A stretch of DNA of 5,482 nt from NCBI GenBank assembly GCA_041180805.1, contig JBEGQX010000011.1, positions 1 to 5,482 of the forward strand. Direction: 5' to 3'. Position numbers and translations under genes: made by a program. The stretch comes from JBEGQX01 sp041180805. Its GTDB lineage: Bacteria > Planctomycetota > Planctomycetia > Gemmatales > Gemmataceae. Positions 1 through 5,482 of this stretch are shown here, piece after piece (the stretch's first letter is position 1; each line of letters begins with the position of its first letter). The notes beneath the pieces are model-generated. The model was given only the letters and a program-made list of their open reading frames with translations. It was not told the origin of the DNA and did not search any database.

Positions 1-1
1 G

Positions 2-181
2 TGCGCATACCTTGTTTCCACAAATGCCAGTGTGGAAACAATATACCATGGGGAGACCAATGAAGATGATCGAAAGTTAAGCGGCCCCCTATATGGTTTG
101 GATCAAACGCCAGTTTGTAAAATTCAACCTGAGTGGCACAAAATTGATAAAAATAGCCAGATGTTATCGTCCAACAGGTAA
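2..181 (+). CDS. possible 3' end of an upstream gene, weak
   Basis: An open frame enters from the left edge and runs 59 codons to a TAA at 179-181, with no start inside the window. The translation is rich in D, E, N, K and S (for example VETIYHGETNEDD), which is protein-like, and about 60% of its codons begin with a purine, as expected for coding DNA. I recognise no family or motif. Against it, a 59-codon open frame can easily occur by chance, the minus strand is also open from 233 to the edge, and a perfect inverted repeat lies inside it. It could equally be non-coding. Confidence 0.25.
   Translation, partial: CAYLVSTNASVETIYHGETNEDDRKLSGPLYGLDQTPVCKIQPEWHKIDKNSQMLSSNR
12..41. repeat. perfect 11-bp inverted repeat
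   Basis: TTGTTTCCACA at 12-22 is exactly complementary to TGTGGAAACAA at 31-41, with the 8-base spacer AATGCCAG. As RNA it would form an 11-bp hairpin on either strand. No run of T follows on the plus strand, so it is not a standard intrinsic terminator there. It could be a regulator binding site or an RNA hairpin near the end of a gene lying off the left edge. Confidence 0.6.
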
Positions 182-484
182 AAAGTACACGGGCCTTAAC
201 ACCCTCATCAGGAAAATTCGAATCAATCCACACTTACCAGCAAAAGCCGAAATACAAGAATTCCCTCGCGACTTCCTCGATGGTTATTAACGCAGATATT
301 TCGATGTTTCCAGTTTTCCTTGGTGATCGAAGAAATGAACATTTGGTTCGAGGCCAAGCTTTATTTCCCGGACTTTTGGGAAGCCTTTTTCCCGCCATTT
401 GGCCTTGGATATCTGATCACTTCGACATCATTTTTTTGCCTGTTGCCGGGAGTGCTTCTGCCTTCAGTGATCAATCTTTCCTGC
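182..484. other. intergenic region without a recognisable gene
   Basis: No frame on either strand gives a recognisable protein, and the short open frames lack a convincing ribosome binding site or family motif. The region holds a potentially stable plus-strand RNA fold at 346-410 and a run of seven T at 431-437. It lies downstream of the sulfatase stop codon, so part of it would be that gene's 3' untranslated region. I see no clear terminator for the sulfatase on the minus strand. Confidence 0.6.
346..410 (+). other. potential structured RNA, long stem with inner hairpin
   Basis: Bases 346-358 can pair with 398-410 without a break in plus-strand RNA: 13 pairs, of which four or five are G-U. 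The core is AGGCCAA (351-357) against TTGGCCT (399-405). Inside it, TTCCC (365-369) pairs with GGGAA (378-382), and a second TTCCC (389-393) could compete for the same GGGAA. The G-U pairs become A-C mismatches in minus-strand RNA, so the fold favours the plus strand. No promoter or gene association is evident, and this may be chance. Confidence 0.25.
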
Positions 485-2005
485 TTACGGAAAATTGATG
501 GATGGAGGATTAGTTTCGGAATCTTTGAATGCCCTATTAATCAAACGAGTTGGCGTATTTTCAAGCATGGCCGATTTTTTCACTGACTTTCTTGCATGGC
601 TGGCTGGTAAAGTTTTTACCCACTCTAACGCTTTTTGAGTCAGATTTTTAACTACATCCGGATTGGACATTGCCAGATCGTTCTCCTCACCGGAATCTTT
701 TGGAATATTGAATAACTGGGCTCCTGTACCATCGTGATTCACGAATAGTTTCCAATCACCATCACGGATTGCCAGGGAAGGGGGCATATAACGGTCTTTT
801 GCACCTTGAACACCAAACAACCATTCCCAATGCAAAGGTTTTGTGCGGTTACGGGTTTTCCCCATCCATATATCGCTTACGTCCTCACCATCGCAAGGTA
901 AGTTCTTTGGTAAATCAACCCCTGCCAGCTTGCAAACGGTTGGAAGAAAATCGACAGCGCTGGTAACTGTGGATTCCTCTTTTTTACCGGCAGGTATATG
1001 GCCTGGCCATCGAACAAGGCCAAAGGTTCTTATTCCCCCCTCATACATGGAACGTTTACGTGCCCTTAAGGGACCCGTGTTTCCAACCCCTGCATTAGAT
1101 GCATTTCCTACCCTGTAATCCTCGGCACCATTGTCACTGGAAAAAAAGATAATGGTGTTCTCAGCAAGCTTTAATTCCTCTAGAGCCAGAAAAAGGCGCC
1201 CTAGTTGGGTATCCAGATCGGTAAGGGATGCGCAGAAAACCTGCATCTGGCTTTTTAAATTTTGCGCATTTCCAAGATAGCTTTGCATCCAACTTCCAAA
1301 ACCAGGTGCTTTGGGATCAGGGGAAATGTTCGCATATGGCGCAAGTTGAGCCGGGGTAGGATTTAATTTTGCATGGGGTAAAAGGGTCCAAAGATTCACA
1401 TAAAAGGGGCCGCCATTGTTTTCTTTGATGAACTTTATGGTTTCATCCACAATCATTTCGGTGGACTTGGCCCTGAAGTAAGAGTTTTTAGCCTCATCCC
1501 CCAAGCTTGGTCCATTACCATTGACGACCTTGGATTTTTCAAATCCGTACGCTTGTGGCGCGGGGGCCTCGTCCCCGTTGCCAAGATGCCATTTGCCAAA
1601 ATGTGCAGTTGAATAACCAGCGCTTTTAAGAAGACTTGGAAGTGTGACCTCTTTGGGATCCAGCCAATCAGGCATATGACGCGATGCATTCAATTTATGC
1701 TCCGCAAAATGACCATGAATCCGAAAATGCGCAGGAAAACGAGAAGTCATGAAGGAGGCACGACTGGGGGAACACACCGTTGCAGAAACATAGAATTGCC
1801 GAAACCATGTGCTTTGGCTGGCAAATTTGTCAAGATTTGGTGTCTTGGCGTAAGGATGCCCTGCAAAACCGGCATCACCCCATCCCTGGTCATCCGTAAG
1901 AATAAATATCACATTTGGTTTCTGTTTGGCGATCGATTCCGCACGGCTGGCTTGTGGAAATAGAAATAAAATTACCATCCATAAAATTGTTGTTCTGAAA
2001 TTCAT
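485..2005 (-). CDS. secreted type I sulfatase (arylsulfatase A / GALNS-like)
   Basis: A complete 506-residue sulfatase of the alkaline-phosphatase-like superfamily, expected to hydrolyse sulfate esters, probably on sulfated polysaccharides or glycosaminoglycans outside the cytoplasm. Residues 1-22 form a signal peptide (basic start, hydrophobic core, cleavage probably after SRA). Next come the metal-binding TDDQGWGD (37-44), the signature CSPSRA (78-83), whose Cys78 must become formylglycine, GKWHLG (137-142), a conserved PH (His211) and SSDNGAE (289-295) with metal ligands Asp291 and Asn292. MYEGG-type and RWPGH motifs follow, as in N-acetylgalactosamine-6-sulfatases. Length is normal for the family and no key residue is missing. 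The start is supported by GAGGA at 2013-2017, seven bases upstream. No formylglycine-generating enzyme gene is in the window. The family call is firm; the substrate is not determinable from sequence. Confidence 0.96.
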   Translation of the reverse strand: MNFRTTILWMVILFLFPQASRAESIAKQKPNVIFILTDDQGWGDAGFAGHPYAKTPNLDKFASQSTWFRQFYVSATVCSPSRASFMTSRFPAHFRIHGHFAEHKLNASRHMPDWLDPKEVTLPSLLKSAGYSTAHFGKWHLGNGDEAPAPQAYGFEKSKVVNGNGPSLGDEAKNSYFRAKSTEMIVDETIKFIKENNGGPFYVNLWTLLPHAKLNPTPAQLAPYANISPDPKAPGFGSWMQSYLGNAQNLKSQMQVFCASLTDLDTQLGRLFLALEELKLAENTIIFFSSDNGAEDYRVGNASNAGVGNTGPLRARKRSMYEGGIRTFGLVRWPGHIPAGKKEESTVTSAVDFLPTVCKLAGVDLPKNLPCDGEDVSDIWMGKTRNRTKPLHWEWLFGVQGAKDRYMPPSLAIRDGDWKLFVNHDGTGAQLFNIPKDSGEENDLAMSNPDVVKNLTQKALEWVKTLPASHARKSVKKSAMLENTPTRLINRAFKDSETNPPSINFP

Positions 2006-2057
2006 TTACCAGTCCTCAATGAGTTTAATTCCGAATGCTTGCCTGATGAAATAATCA

Positions 2058-2086
2058 ATTTTACACCATGCTAGCTTGCATTTCAT
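2058..2086 (-). promoter_or_regulatory. candidate sigma70-type promoter for the sulfatase
   Basis: On the minus strand, ATGAAA (2086-2081, 4 of 6 to TTGACA) is followed after 17 bases by TAAAAT (2063-2058, 5 of 6 to TATAAT). Transcription would begin near 2051, giving a leader of about 45 bases before the ATG at 2005. Promoter consensus is poorly known in this bacterial group and the region is AT-rich, so this is only a plausible match. Confidence 0.25.
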
Positions 2087-2223
2087 ATAAGCAAGTTGAC
2101 AATCAATCGTTTTACTTCAGCGGATTTTAGAGGCCTTAATTTAATAGGATGACAAATTCTTATTTCGATGAAATGTCAAATATTTAACCGCGATGATGCA
2201 GAAGGCAAAACCACCCTGTGGGG

Positions 2224-2252
2224 ATAAATTTATACCTGAAACAAATTTGTTT
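2224..2252. promoter_or_regulatory. paired palindromes, possible operator
   Basis: ATAAATTTAT at 2224-2233 and AAACAAATTTGTTT at 2239-2252 are both perfect palindromes, and their centres lie 17 bases apart. The second abuts the candidate -35 box of the aldehyde dehydrogenase promoter. Such a pair could bind a dimeric repressor or activator on neighbouring DNA faces. No regulator gene is in the window, and AT-rich DNA produces palindromes by chance, so the function is inferred. Confidence 0.3.
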
Positions 2253-2279
2253 TTACATGTTTGAAAAATATCAGAAAAT
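2252..2279 (+). promoter_or_regulatory. candidate promoter for the aldehyde dehydrogenase operon
   Basis: TTTACA (2252-2257, 5 of 6 to the -35 consensus) is followed after 16 bases by GAAAAT (2274-2279, 4 of 6 to the -10 consensus). The leader would be about 75 bases to the ATG at 2360. The match is moderate, and other AT-rich hexamers nearby could serve. Confidence 0.2.
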
Positions 2280-2347
2280 TAGACCGATAAGAACCTCCTT
2301 GAATGAATTTTCACAACTTCCTTCGCGGAATGATCTTATTTCTAAAA

Positions 2348-2352
2348 AAGGA
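2348..2352 (+). promoter_or_regulatory. ribosome binding site fixing the dehydrogenase start
   Basis: AAGGA lies seven bases before the ATG at 2360. An in-frame ATG at 2303 would add 19 residues, but it has no purine-rich site before it (the preceding bases are CCTCCTTGA), and the extension does not fit the usual N-terminus of the family. This site therefore favours 2360. Confidence 0.75.
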
Positions 2353-2359
2353 ATTCATC

Positions 2360-3829
2360 ATGGATTGGCCAAACCAGCTTTTTATTGACAATCAATGGTT
2401 GGAAAGTGATTCCAAACGAACCTGGGATGTAATCAATCCCGAAAACCAACAACTTCTTACCAAGGTTGCCCTGGCTAATTCTGTGGATGTACACAAAGCG
2501 GTGATAAGTGCCAGGAAGGCTTTTGACGACGGCCCGTGGCCCAGGATGGATCCCCTGGAAAGGGGAAGGTATTTATTCAGGCTGGCGGAAAAAATTCGCG
2601 CCAATTTGGATGCCCTGGCTAAAACTGACACGCTTAATGTTGGCAAGCCAATCCGTGATACACTTGGTTTTGATATCCCGTGTGCCGCCAATCTTTTTGA
2701 AAGCTATGCCGGTCTTCCGGATAAAATCGCCGGCAAATGCTACGGAACCCTTCCTGAAAATGTGACCATGCAATTTCGGGAACCGATGGGGGTAATAGCG
2801 GCAATTGTCCCGTGGAATTTCCCCCTTACCAATGCGGCCATCAAGCTGGCTCCCATTCTTGCATGCGGAAACACCGTGGTTTTAAAACCCTCGGAAGTAT
2901 CGCCGTTATCCGCCCTGATGCTTGCGAAACTTGCCCAGGAAGTAGGCTTTCCACCCGGAGTGATCAATGTTCTTCATGGTACCGGCGCTGAAGCTGGTGC
3001 CGCCCTGGTGGAGCACAAGGGCATCGACAAAATAACATTTACAGGGCGACATCAGACCGGCTCGCAGATGTTGGCTGCCGCCAAGAATGGCATCAAGGGC
3101 GTATTGCTGGAACTGGGTGGTAAAACACCAAGCATGGTTTTTGAAGATGCCGATATGGAAATGGTTGTCAATGGTGTCATCACCGGTATCTTTTACAACC
3201 TTGGTCAGGTTTGTGTCGCAGGATCCAGGTTGCTGGTTCACCAAAGCCAGAAAGCCGAACTTTTGGAGCGAATTATCGCCAAGGCCAAGTCCCTGCGCCA
3301 AGGCGACCCGATGAACCCTGAAAACCATCTGGGATGCCTTGCAACCAGGCAACACAAACAGATAGTTCTTCAATACATTGAAATTGCCCAAAAAGAGGGA
3401 GCCCGCTGTGTTTATTCCGGAAAGAATATCTATAGCGATGAAAGTTGCTTTCAAACTCCAACGATTTTTGATGGTGTGGAGCCCCGGATGACCATCTCGC
3501 GTGAAGAGATATTTGGCCCGGTGCTGAGTGTTATCACTTTCAAAGATGAGGACGAGGCAATCCGGATAGCCAACGACAGTGACTTTGGCCTGATGGCAAA
3601 CATCTGGACCAGCGAGGGCAGAAGGGCGCTAAGGGTGGCCCGGCAGATTAAAGCCGGTAGGATTGCCATCAACGGTGGTGGCGCCTTGCGCCCGAATGTG
3701 CCTGTTTATGGATACAAGATGAGTGGTTTTGGCGCGGAGCTGGGTTTTCAGGAAGCAGTGCATGAATACACCAATTCCAAGTCGGTCCTGTATTCCCTGG
3801 CCGTGGAGAAAAACCCATGGCCGGAATAG
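2360..3829 (+). CDS. NAD(P)-dependent aldehyde dehydrogenase
   Basis: A 489-residue cytoplasmic enzyme of the aldehyde dehydrogenase superfamily, oxidising an aldehyde to the acid with NAD or NADP. It opens with FIDNQW, typical of the betaine/retinal-type branch. Catalytic features are complete: PWNFPL (151-156, oxyanion Asn153), LKPSE (Lys176, cofactor ribose), LELGGK (general base Glu251), GQVC (nucleophile Cys285) and EIFGPV (Glu383, Phe385). Length matches the family. Two motifs depart from consensus: the cofactor loop reads GRHQTG (229-234) where GSTxxG or GGTxxG is usual, and the C-terminal motif reads YGYKMSGFGAELG where FGGxKxSGxGRE is usual. The start at 2360 is chosen over 2303 on its ribosome binding site. 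Its last 13 bases overlap the next gene, implying one transcript. Family certain; substrate unknown, perhaps the aldehyde released by the downstream PLP enzyme. Confidence 0.95.
   Translation: MDWPNQLFIDNQWLESDSKRTWDVINPENQQLLTKVALANSVDVHKAVISARKAFDDGPWPRMDPLERGRYLFRLAEKIRANLDALAKTDTLNVGKPIRDTLGFDIPCAANLFESYAGLPDKIAGKCYGTLPENVTMQFREPMGVIAAIVPWNFPLTNAAIKLAPILACGNTVVLKPSEVSPLSALMLAKLAQEVGFPPGVINVLHGTGAEAGAALVEHKGIDKITFTGRHQTGSQMLAAAKNGIKGVLLELGGKTPSMVFEDADMEMVVNGVITGIFYNLGQVCVAGSRLLVHQSQKAELLERIIAKAKSLRQGDPMNPENHLGCLATRQHKQIVLQYIEIAQKEGARCVYSGKNIYSDESCFQTPTIFDGVEPRMTISREEIFGPVLSVITFKDEDEAIRIANDSDFGLMANIWTSEGRRALRVARQIKAGRIAINGGGALRPNVPVYGYKMSGFGAELGFQEAVHEYTNSKSVLYSLAVEKNPWPE
3805..3808 (+). 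promoter_or_regulatory. internal ribosome binding site for the PLP enzyme
   Basis: GGAG inside the end of the dehydrogenase gene sits eight bases before the ATG at 3817. Together with the 13-base overlap, it points to translational coupling and confirms the start of the second gene. Confidence 0.7.
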
Positions 3830-4911
3830 ACGCCCGAATTGGCAAAACTTTGGACGCGCTGGAAACACCATCCCTGCTATTGGATCTTGCGGCTTGCAAA
3901 AGAAACCTAGCCAGGATGGCGGATTATTTCAAAAGCCGTCGCTCCAAGCTTAGGCCGCATTTTAAAAACCACAAATGTGTCACGCTTGCCAAAATGCAAA
4001 TGGCTGCCGGCGCAGTTGGGATGACCTGTGCAAAACTCGGCGAAGCCGAGATACTTGTTGAAAATGGGATCCTGGATGTCCTGATTGCCAACCAGATAGT
4101 TGGTGACTTAAAAACCAAACGCCTTGCGGCTTTGGCAAAAACCGCCAGGGTGGGTGTTGCAATTGACTGCCTGGAGCAAGCGGTAGCAATTTCGCAGGCC
4201 GCGCTCCAGGCCCAATCGCAGGTTCATTTGTTTATTGAGGTGGATATCGGCATGAGCCGCTGTGGCGTGACCCCGGGTAAACCGGCCTTGGAACTGGCGC
4301 GGTCCATCCAAACGCTTTCTAACGTTGTTTTTGGTGGATTGCAGGCTTTTGAGGGTCATCTTGTAAATATGCTGGATCGAGTTGAGCGTGGTTCCAAAGC
4401 GATTTCGGCCATGAAATTGGCGCTGGATACCAGAACTTATCTTGAGACAAACGGAATCCAGGTGCCATGCGTTACCGGTTGTTCAAGCGCCACCTATGAC
4501 AGTACCGGCATTCTGGATGGGTTGGATGAGGTTCAAGCAGGCACCTATGCCACTATGGACAAACAATACCACAAACTGGTTCCTGAATTTGAGATAGCAT
4601 TATCCGTCCTTGTAAGAGTAATCAGCCGGCCAGTGATGAACAGGTCTGTGATCGACATTGGTATCAAGGGTGCCGGTTGTGAATTCGGGGTGCCCGATAT
4701 CAAGGGATATCCGGATGTGGTCATTCCTTATTTTCTATCCGAGGAACATTGCGTCATCCAGCAATCACCCGACTGGAAAGTCAGTCAGGTGCTGGAATTG
4801 ATTCCAACCCATGCTTGTACAACCTGCAACTTGCATCGGGAAATGATTGTTCATGAAAATGGAGTTGTACTAGATGTCTGGCCGATTGAGGCATCCGGTA
4901 AACTTGCATGA
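3817..4911 (+). CDS. D-threonine aldolase / D-serine dehydratase-like PLP enzyme
   Basis: A 364-residue fold-type III (alanine-racemase-like barrel) PLP enzyme of the D-threonine aldolase / DSD1 family. After the opening strand ETPSLLLD (16-23) comes RPHFKNHK (46-53), whose Lys50 should form the Schiff base with PLP. FIEVDIGMSRCGV is the typical mid-barrel strand, GCSSATYDS and EVQAGTYATMD are the phosphate-side loops, and THAC near the C-terminus gives the His332/Cys334 metal pair. Members either cleave D-3-hydroxy amino acids to glycine plus an aldehyde, or dehydrate D-serine to pyruvate and ammonia, using a divalent metal. The His-x-Cys pair resembles eukaryotic-type D-serine dehydratases, whereas a well-studied bacterial aldolase has His-x-Asp; this does not settle the reaction. 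The aldehyde dehydrogenase partner argues for the aldolase. Length is normal and there is no signal peptide. The start follows GGAG by eight bases and overlaps the upstream gene. Confidence 0.9.
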   Translation: MAGIDARIGKTLDALETPSLLLDLAACKRNLARMADYFKSRRSKLRPHFKNHKCVTLAKMQMAAGAVGMTCAKLGEAEILVENGILDVLIANQIVGDLKTKRLAALAKTARVGVAIDCLEQAVAISQAALQAQSQVHLFIEVDIGMSRCGVTPGKPALELARSIQTLSNVVFGGLQAFEGHLVNMLDRVERGSKAISAMKLALDTRTYLETNGIQVPCVTGCSSATYDSTGILDGLDEVQAGTYATMDKQYHKLVPEFEIALSVLVRVISRPVMNRSVIDIGIKGAGCEFGVPDIKGYPDVVIPYFLSEEHCVIQQSPDWKVSQVLELIPTHACTTCNLHREMIVHENGVVLDVWPIEASGKLA

Positions 4912-4934
4912 ACCTTAAGATAGCTTTGGGTTTT
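4911..4934 (+). terminator. possible intrinsic terminator after the operon
   Basis: AACCTTAAG (4911-4919) can pair with CTTTGGGTT (4924-4932) around an ATAG loop, giving nine positions with one U-U mismatch and one G-U pair. TTTT (4931-4934) overlaps and follows the stem. It begins at the last base of the stop codon and lies in the 39-base convergent gap. The stem is not GC-rich and the T run is short, so it is only a plausible terminator for the plus-strand operon. Confidence 0.35.
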
Positions 4935-4950
4935 ACTTGGGTTAAAAATA

Positions 4951-5482
4951 TCAGGCAATAATTTCCTTAAGTGGGCCGGTGCTGTCACCGTGCCTTTCGG
5001 CCTGTACACCAACACCATGAAGCATTGAAAGCCATGCGTTGCAAAGGGGCGTGTCCTTGGGCGCAACTATGTTGTGACCCAATTTCAAATTCGCGCCACG
5101 TCCACTGATAATGGTGGGGCAGTTGCTTAGTTCATGCCCGGTGCGAATATTACTGCCGTAAGCAAGGGCCACATGATCAAAAAGGCTTGTGCCGTCGGTT
5201 TCCTTGGTGGCTTTCAATCTATCCATAAAGCCCGCCAGTAATTCGCTTTGCGCCAGGTCACGGCGCTGGGATGCGTCCAGTTTTTCGCCCAAAGTTGTAT
5301 GGTAATGACTCATGTCATGTGGGTGAACTTTGATTCCCAGAGCAGTGAGAAGTGTGTTTACAGGCTGGCGAAATGTCATTACCCGTGTGCTATCTGTTTG
5401 CATGGCAGCGATCATAATATCGTAGATAAGCTTGATTTCCTCACGCCCATCCACCCCGGGTTTTGGTTCCGGTATCGGGGAC
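4951..5482 (-). CDS. DUF1552 domain protein, C-terminal part (cut by window edge)
   Basis: The last 176 residues of a DUF1552 protein. The frame stays open to the right edge, so the true start lies beyond 5482; an in-frame GTG at 5454 is internal, because family-like sequence (the stretch around KPGVDGREE) continues through it. Recognisable features are DSTRV (fragment residues 30-34), a histidine-rich HPHDMSHYH (53-61), an LAYGSNIRTGHELSNCP stretch, ISGRGAN, and a C-terminal ERHGDSTGPL. DUF1552 proteins usually have about 430-450 residues, are exported with a Tat-type signal, and in Planctomycetota and Verrucomicrobiota are commonly encoded beside large DUF1592/DUF1588/DUF1587-type cytochrome-like proteins. 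That partner would be off-window upstream. The biochemical function is not established. The gene converges on the PLP enzyme with 39 bases between stop codons. Confidence 0.88.
   Translation of the reverse strand, partial: SPIPEPKPGVDGREEIKLIYDIMIAAMQTDSTRVMTFRQPVNTLLTALGIKVHPHDMSHYHTTLGEKLDASQRRDLAQSELLAGFMDRLKATKETDGTSLFDHVALAYGSNIRTGHELSNCPTIISGRGANLKLGHNIVAPKDTPLCNAWLSMLHGVGVQAERHGDSTGPLKEIIA

Larger units (their letters stand above)
2006..2359. other. divergent AT-rich intergenic regulatory region
   Basis: This gap of about 350 bases separates the divergently transcribed sulfatase and aldehyde dehydrogenase, so it should contain both promoters. It holds a candidate minus promoter (2058-2086), a candidate plus promoter (2252-2279), two neighbouring palindromes (2224-2233 and 2239-2252), a small hairpin-forming repeat CTTGC/GCAAG (2075-2079 and 2091-2095), ATTTC/GAAAT (2162-2166 and 2170-2174) and three copies of ATGAAAT. 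I see no gene, RNA gene or known riboswitch in it. Confidence 0.6.

Noticed and set aside
93..290. 65-codon open frame on the plus strand
   Set aside because: No ribosome binding site, no recognisable family, and a strongly basic composition typical of translated non-coding DNA.
320..586. 88-codon open frame on the plus strand
   Set aside because: It runs into the antisense of the sulfatase 3' end and has an unusual aromatic-rich composition with no motif.
2096..2101. Consensus TTGACA as a -35 box for the aldehyde dehydrogenase
   Set aside because: No acceptable -10 hexamer lies 16-18 bases downstream (the bases there are AGCGGA-like).
2174..2179. Consensus TTGACA on the minus strand as a -35 box for the sulfatase
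   Set aside because: The hexamers at proper spacing (TTTGTC and neighbours) do not resemble a -10 box; the pair at 2058-2086 fits better.
2293..2300. ACCTCCTT, a perfect Shine-Dalgarno sequence when read on the minus strand
   Set aside because: No start codon follows at a workable distance on the minus strand, so it is probably coincidence.
2303..2359. ATG at 2303 as the start of the aldehyde dehydrogenase, adding 19 hydrophobic residues
   Set aside because: No ribosome binding site precedes it, while the ATG at 2360 has AAGGA at seven bases and gives the usual family N-terminus.
2906..3454. 182-codon open frame on the minus strand
   Set aside because: It lies wholly antisense to the well-supported aldehyde dehydrogenase and has no recognisable motif; it is a shadow frame.
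4911..4950. Bidirectional terminator serving both convergent genes
   Set aside because: Read on the minus strand, the hairpin is not followed by a T run, so only plus-strand termination is plausible.
5452..5454. GTG at 5454 as the start of a 167-residue protein
   Set aside because: The same frame stays open to the window edge and the family domain clearly extends upstream, so this is an internal valine codon.

Overview
This window carries three complete protein genes and at least one gene cut by the right edge. It looks like chromosomal DNA from a Planctomycetota or Verrucomicrobiota-type (PVC) bacterium. That inference rests on a secreted type I sulfatase together with a DUF1552 protein, two families greatly expanded in those phyla, and on the long AT-rich gaps between genes. 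The base composition is moderate. No RNA gene, insertion sequence, CRISPR array or phage gene was seen.

Layout from left to right. Positions 1-484 hold no convincing gene: there is a weak, edge-truncated open frame (2-181), a perfect 11-bp inverted repeat (12-41) and a region that could fold strongly as plus-strand RNA (346-410). Positions 485-2005 (minus) encode an exported sulfatase with an intact formylglycine signature. Positions 2006-2359 form a divergent AT-rich regulatory gap with candidate promoters for both flanking genes, two palindromes and a repeated heptamer. Positions 2360-3829 (plus) encode an NAD(P)-dependent aldehyde dehydrogenase. It overlaps by 13 bases the next gene, 3817-4911 (plus), a fold-type III PLP enzyme of the D-threonine aldolase / D-serine dehydratase (DSD1-like) family. 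A 39-base convergent gap with a possible terminator leads to 4951-5482 (minus), the C-terminal part of a DUF1552 protein.

The aldehyde dehydrogenase and the PLP enzyme almost certainly form a translationally coupled operon. If the PLP enzyme is an aldolase, it would split a D-beta-hydroxy amino acid into glycine and an aldehyde, and its partner would oxidise the aldehyde. If it is a dehydratase, the link is less obvious. The sulfatase and the DUF1552 protein are probably independent genes for breakdown of environmental polymers or for cell-surface functions; nothing in the sequence ties them to the operon. Nothing here amounts to clear evidence of a new defence or mobile system. The most unusual points are the coupled enzyme pair, non-consensus residues in the dehydrogenase cofactor loop and C-terminal motif, and the unexplained structure in the left intergenic region.
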